A stretch of DNA of 64,000 nucleotides from Phytoseiulus persimilis (Eukaryota > Arthropoda > Arachnida > Mesostigmata > Phytoseiidae), in contig JAQZDE010000012.1 of the NCBI GenBank assembly GCA_037576195.1, positions 124,001 through 188,000 on the forward strand, written 5' to 3'. Below the pieces are notes generated by a model. That model saw only the letters and a list, made by a program, of their open reading frames with translations. It was not told where the DNA came from and made no database searches. The translations under genes and the position numbers were made by a program. Positions 60,029 to 64,000 of this stretch are shown in pieces (position 1 is the stretch's first letter; each line of letters opens with the position of its first letter).

Positions 60029-63000
60029 ATGGCGGGCTCGATTCTGGAGAATCTTTCCAACAGGAAGCTGGCAGTCATCGTCAGCTGTGTGATGACACTT
60101 CTTGTGGTGTGTTTCCTTCTCGGAGGACTTATCGGTAAGCACCGGCTGACTCTACGTGAAGTACGACCCTTTCCGAGACCGTCGTTTTGGAGTTAGGTGT
60201 TCTCCGTTCAGGGGACTGCGTTTTCCGCTCAGTTCCGAACTCGATCAACGGTGTGGAGGACCGCCTGCTCCGAATCGGAATGGTTTCTCGAATTTCAGTC
60301 TGTCCAGAACGTTTCCGAGGTGGCCTCCGGTGGATCATGAGACGAAGATCCACTAATATATTCGTATTGGATTCCTGCAAGATGCTCTTGAGCTCCATAG
60401 ATCTTACACTCCAGATCTCTCTGCTTGTTTCTTGCGTAGAGTAGAACTATAGAGCGCTTACCCCGTTCGGAGAGACTCCCGATGGCTGATTCTCTCGGCC
60501 GAGACCTTCAACCGTGCTCCGGCGGAGCTGATTCTTGCTGTCTCGGAGCACCGTCGATCGTATACCATGTACCGCGAAAATTCAGAATTGAGGGGTCGCT
60601 CGACAGCCTCCCGATACCGGATGAAACCGCCCGTCCACCGGAGAGCAGTCTCATGACAGTCCATAAGAGAGTACCATCCTGGCATCGGTCTCCACCGCAG
60701 GGAGGCATGTTGCTTCATTTCTCAGGTCTTAAGAATTCCATTCCAATGGAGACTGGCCCTTCCATCGAAAATAAGCGTCAATCGGGATATTCGATGTGTA
60801 TGATGTGCTTTTTCGAATTTTCCATTTCGTGAAACACCTCATTCATGATAGTTTCTCCTAGCCTCCTTCTAATTTCCAGCTCCTGCGCCTACGAACGCGG
60901 ATCAAGTCCTCGGAACAGTCTGTGCGCAAGAAACTCCCACTGTGCCCGGAGACTTTGGCTGGAAATGGGCGATCCCAAGAGGACCGAGAGGACCTTCAAA
61001 CTGCAGGGTCCTGGAAAATATTGCTGATGTTAGTGACGCCTGAATACGATAGACCCGAACTTCACTCTCACTGGGAGCCTAGGCGCGGCCTGCTTTGTTT
61101 ATAAATATGCCTGCGTGTGTTTTCCATTATTTCACTAGCATATCACTCCAAGAGTTCTCCAAAACACCATCCGTCCACGACTCGATTCCTTCCGCTCTTT
61201 TCTGTAAGTTCGGGAACCCAAAACGGAGCTCACCTGTCTGCGGATTATTACAGGAAACCAAGAAGGACATCAACATAACAGCAAATCACATCGTTTTCTC
61301 GTTCCAACTGCCGTTGCCCCGTGAGCGGAAGAATTTGGACTACTCGCGATGGCAGCAAAATCTCATGGGGGTGCTGCATGTCGAGCTCCATTATGATGCT
61401 TTGAATCCCCTAAGTAAGTTTACTCCGACTCCGACTCACATGTCGACCGAGTCATGGATTTACGCTCCAACTAAATATGTTTCAATTTCAGAACAGGATC
61501 CAGAAGTCGACATGGATATAAAGATGGGTTATCGCAACAAACACGAATCTGCTGACACGTGGCATTTGTTAGCCAACTCCACCGAGAAACGTACTCTGAA
61601 CTGTGATCTTAACGGAACCCACCATCACCACAACGACGAGGTTGGTTCCAGTCGAGCTCCGACTTATTCTTTTCGCTTGATTAGCCAACGCCTCCCGCGA
61701 ATTTTTGGTAACACCGCTCCAATTATCCATTGATACAGCACTACGGCTACAACTGTGATGCGCTGGCCCTGTTTGAACTGGGATCCCTGCATCACGACTA
61801 CTATCTCGTCAACATCAAATTCCCAAGCAATCGAGAGATGACAATAAACACTCACTTTGGGAAGATCAACGAAGTCTGGCTGATAGTGATCCATCAGAAC
61901 GGAGGTTTCACGAAAGTTTGGACCTCTTTGAAATGTTTCTTTTTGCCGATCATAACTGCCACTATGGTTTGGTATTGGCGTCGTATCAAAATCCTCGAAA
62001 GAGCTCCGACCCTTCTTGAGGGTAGCATTTTGGCCCTCGCAATCATCATGGCTGCCATTGATGGTGAGTTTTCCTTGACGCATCGCATAACCGAGATTGC
62101 TCTGTTATGAATTTGAATCAGGAGTTTGATTGTCACTATCCATATCCTCCTTCCAGTTCCCATCGAATTCCTCACCTTGATGTACGAGATACCGTACATG
62201 CTTTTGATACATGACATCCGTCAAGGACTCTTCTACGCCTTACTATTCACCTTCTGGCTCATTTTTTGTGGGGAGCATATATTGGTGAGCTCAAAATGAT
62301 CTTTGGCATCCGGGGATAAGCATTCAGTATTTCCGCATGAACTCCATCAACCACGATCGGTACCCTCTGTTGACTATTACTCGCTATTTCATGCTGTCAG
62401 GGAGAAGACGTGAGTGTGTTCAGGGGTCGCTATAGAGACATTTCACATCTGGCTGCGACTTGCGAGAATGGTGCGATAAGCGTTTGAAATAACTTCGATA
62501 TATTCACCGAGTATTCTTCTTTCCGCAGGACAACGTTGAGCGAAATCGCCTGAGCGCCTACTGGAAACAGTTTTGCGGAGTTTTCATTGGTTGCACTTCG
62601 CTCCTGATCTTCGATTTGTGCGAGCGGTAAGAATTTCAGCACCATACTTGGCGCAGTTAAAAATTCGTGGTCATGGAGTGAAAGCATTCATTGTTTCAGA
62701 GGGATTCACTTGGCTAATCCTTTCTACTCTATCTGGTCGACGAGATTGGGCAAGGACATGGCGCAAGCTTTCTTGACGATCACCTCGGTGTGCGGTGCTG
62801 TCTATTTCGTGTATTTGTGTTATCTATGTTTGCGTGTCAGAGCCAATATCTCTACCAAACGATCTGCTCTGCCAGGAATGAATCACACCAGACGACTCTT
62901 CTACGAAGGAATAATCTACCGGTTCAAATTCTTGTTGTCGGCAACTATCGTCGCGGCTGCTCTTACCCTAATAGCCTTATTTATGAGCCGGTGGTCTGAG

Positions 63001-63282
63001 GGACAATGGAAATTCGATGACGATATCAGCTTGGAGTACACATCAGCCTTCTTGACCGGAGTTCTGGGCATGTGGAACTGCTACGTTTTCATTTTGCTCG
63101 TCCTCTACGCCCCTAGCCACAAGAACAAACCCGAGCCGACGGACCTCAATAATCTAACCGATGAAAATCAGGACAGCATTGAGTTCTCCCGACTCACTCA
63201 TTCTGAGTCATGTAATGAAGTTCCCGAGTGTTCTGGACTGGCATCACTGTCAGAAATTGCCAAGAAAGTGGCGTTGGATTGA
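60029..63282 (+). CDS. WLS: Wntless (Evenness interrupted), Wnt cargo receptor
   Basis: Multi-pass receptor that carries lipidated Wnt proteins from ER/Golgi to the plasma membrane. Eight exons join in phase: 60029-60134, 60880-61028, 61254-61413, 61492-61640, 61739-62063, 62157-62284, 62529-62626 and 62700-63282, for 565 residues (human 541). The start [20 protein letters not shown] and first TM (CFLLGGLIG) match the family. Further landmarks are [20 protein letters not shown] in exon 3, [20 protein letters not shown] and [13 protein letters not shown] in exon 5, [20 protein letters not shown] and FCGEHIL in exon 6. Exon 7 has [20 protein letters not shown] and exon 8 has [50 protein letters not shown] and LYAPSHKN. 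The histidine-rich [10 protein letters not shown] in the lumenal loop is extra relative to human. No frame breaks. Confidence 0.97.
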
Positions 63283-63677
63283 GATTCAGGGAGCTCAGAG
63301 AAAATCATCAGTAGAACCTCTCCAAAATCTAGACTTCCCGTTCCACAATCTGGAGACTTCTGTAGGCTTTGTGCCAAATTTCGTTGTTTCGATCGCGCAC
63401 GCAATAATTTTGACCAAACTCTAAGGTTTAGTTGAGCTGTGTTATAATTACCTTGAAGTCTCGGAGGAGAGGCAATAGTTGGAACATATCCACCTTGGAA
63501 CTCGAGATTAGAGTGCTTTCATTTCACAAAGTCATCTGGTTCCAACTCGTCAGCGATATTTCATCTTTCCGTGTGAATCCTACAAGAGAACTGAAGAATT
63601 TGAACCTGGTTATCAGAATTACTTGAGCTTAGTTGTGCCAATAACAAAATGATCTCTTCCAAACACTGTACACTTAC
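63283..63677. other. convergent intergenic region
   Basis: Between the Wntless stop and the minus-strand exon at the window edge. No gene seen. Confidence 0.4.
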
Positions 63678-64000
63678 CTCAACAAAATGACATGTTCTCC
63701 ACGAGTTTTCCTCCCTGTCGAAGAGCTCCGAGTTTCGCCAAAAAGTCCAAACTGCTTATCGTTCGACGAACGACTTGGATTTCGAGTCGAATGTTCACGA
63801 GGAAGCCGAATATCGATCAGCTGCAATCTCAAATGACCGAATTTCCACCAAAGGTCTGAACTTTCTAATGTAACGATTGGAGCAATCTTTTTGTACATGA
63901 ATGGGAAAGACTAGTTAAGTATATTTACGGGTCCGTAGAATCGAACATTCTCGTCACTAGATGCCAGTAGAACTTGAGGAATCGCGAGGTCTCGTCGGTG
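63678..64000 (-). CDS. partial minus-strand gene at the window edge, unrecognised
   Basis: The frame LESSDLWWKFGHLRLQLIDI continues with RLPREHSTRNPSRSSNDKQF and ends at a strong donor (GTAAGTG) at 63677, so it behaves as an exon. Upstream near 63940-64000 another frame reads LAIPQVLLASSDENVRFYGP, a WD-repeat-like string. A 40-odd-bp intron with GTAAAT...AAAAAG ends could join the two. The rest of the gene lies outside the window, and I cannot name it. Confidence 0.35.

Overview
This is a nuclear chromosome fragment from an arthropod, most likely a chelicerate and perhaps a mesostigmatid mite. The evidence is an RR-type cuticle protein, spliced genes with mostly short GT-AG introns, near-balanced base composition, and conserved animal genes encoding Wntless, UBR1/2, CCZ1, NDUFA5, RNF113A, RUNDC1, an alkaline ceramidase, FAD synthase and GRP94. 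The group is inferred; the metazoan arthropod assignment is firm.

Layout, left to right. A three-exon cuticle gene (0.99-1.6 kb, +) is followed by a decayed FAD synthase copy (1.9-2.8 kb, -), a 17-bp tandem array (3.5 kb) and the intact FAD synthase gene FLAD1 (5.15-6.64 kb, -). ACER3-like alkaline ceramidase has five exons (8.3-14.2 kb, +). A CYP3-clan-like P450 with broken frames (15.1-16.9 kb, -) precedes RUNDC1 (18.35-21.84 kb, -). From 21.8 to 29.9 kb the window is gene-poor, with a 45-bp minisatellite and a LINE reverse-transcriptase remnant. The GRP94 (HSP90B1) locus (29.9-33.4 kb, +) is followed by a LINE fragment, another 17-bp array and a decayed GRP94 copy. A dense gene cluster follows: CCZ1 (-) and NDUFA5 (+) share a 412-bp divergent promoter, and RNF113A (-) ends against NDUFA5. 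An unrecognised coiled-coil gene (42.5-43.7 kb, +) and a 14-exon UBR1/2 ubiquitin ligase (44.25-52.98 kb, -) come next. A hAT DNA transposon with perfect 21-bp terminal inverted repeats lies at 53.54-55.91 kb. A gene-poor stretch with an inverted pair of 17-bp arrays leads to Wntless (60.03-63.28 kb, +, eight exons). The edge of a minus-strand gene closes the window.

The genes are housekeeping or secretory-pathway genes and do not form an operon-like system: ER folding (GRP94), Wnt secretion (WLS), Rab7 activation (CCZ1), ceramide turnover (ACER), FAD supply (FLAD1), respiratory complex I (NDUFA5), splicing (RNF113A) and N-degron turnover (UBR). I found no new defence or mobile system. The most unusual observations are two decayed tandem gene copies (FLAD1 and GRP94), each separated from its parent by a 17-bp GTCA(A)CTGGGC-core array, and clustered one-base frame changes, mostly explainable as homopolymer-length differences, in GRP94, the P450, CCZ1 and the coiled-coil gene.
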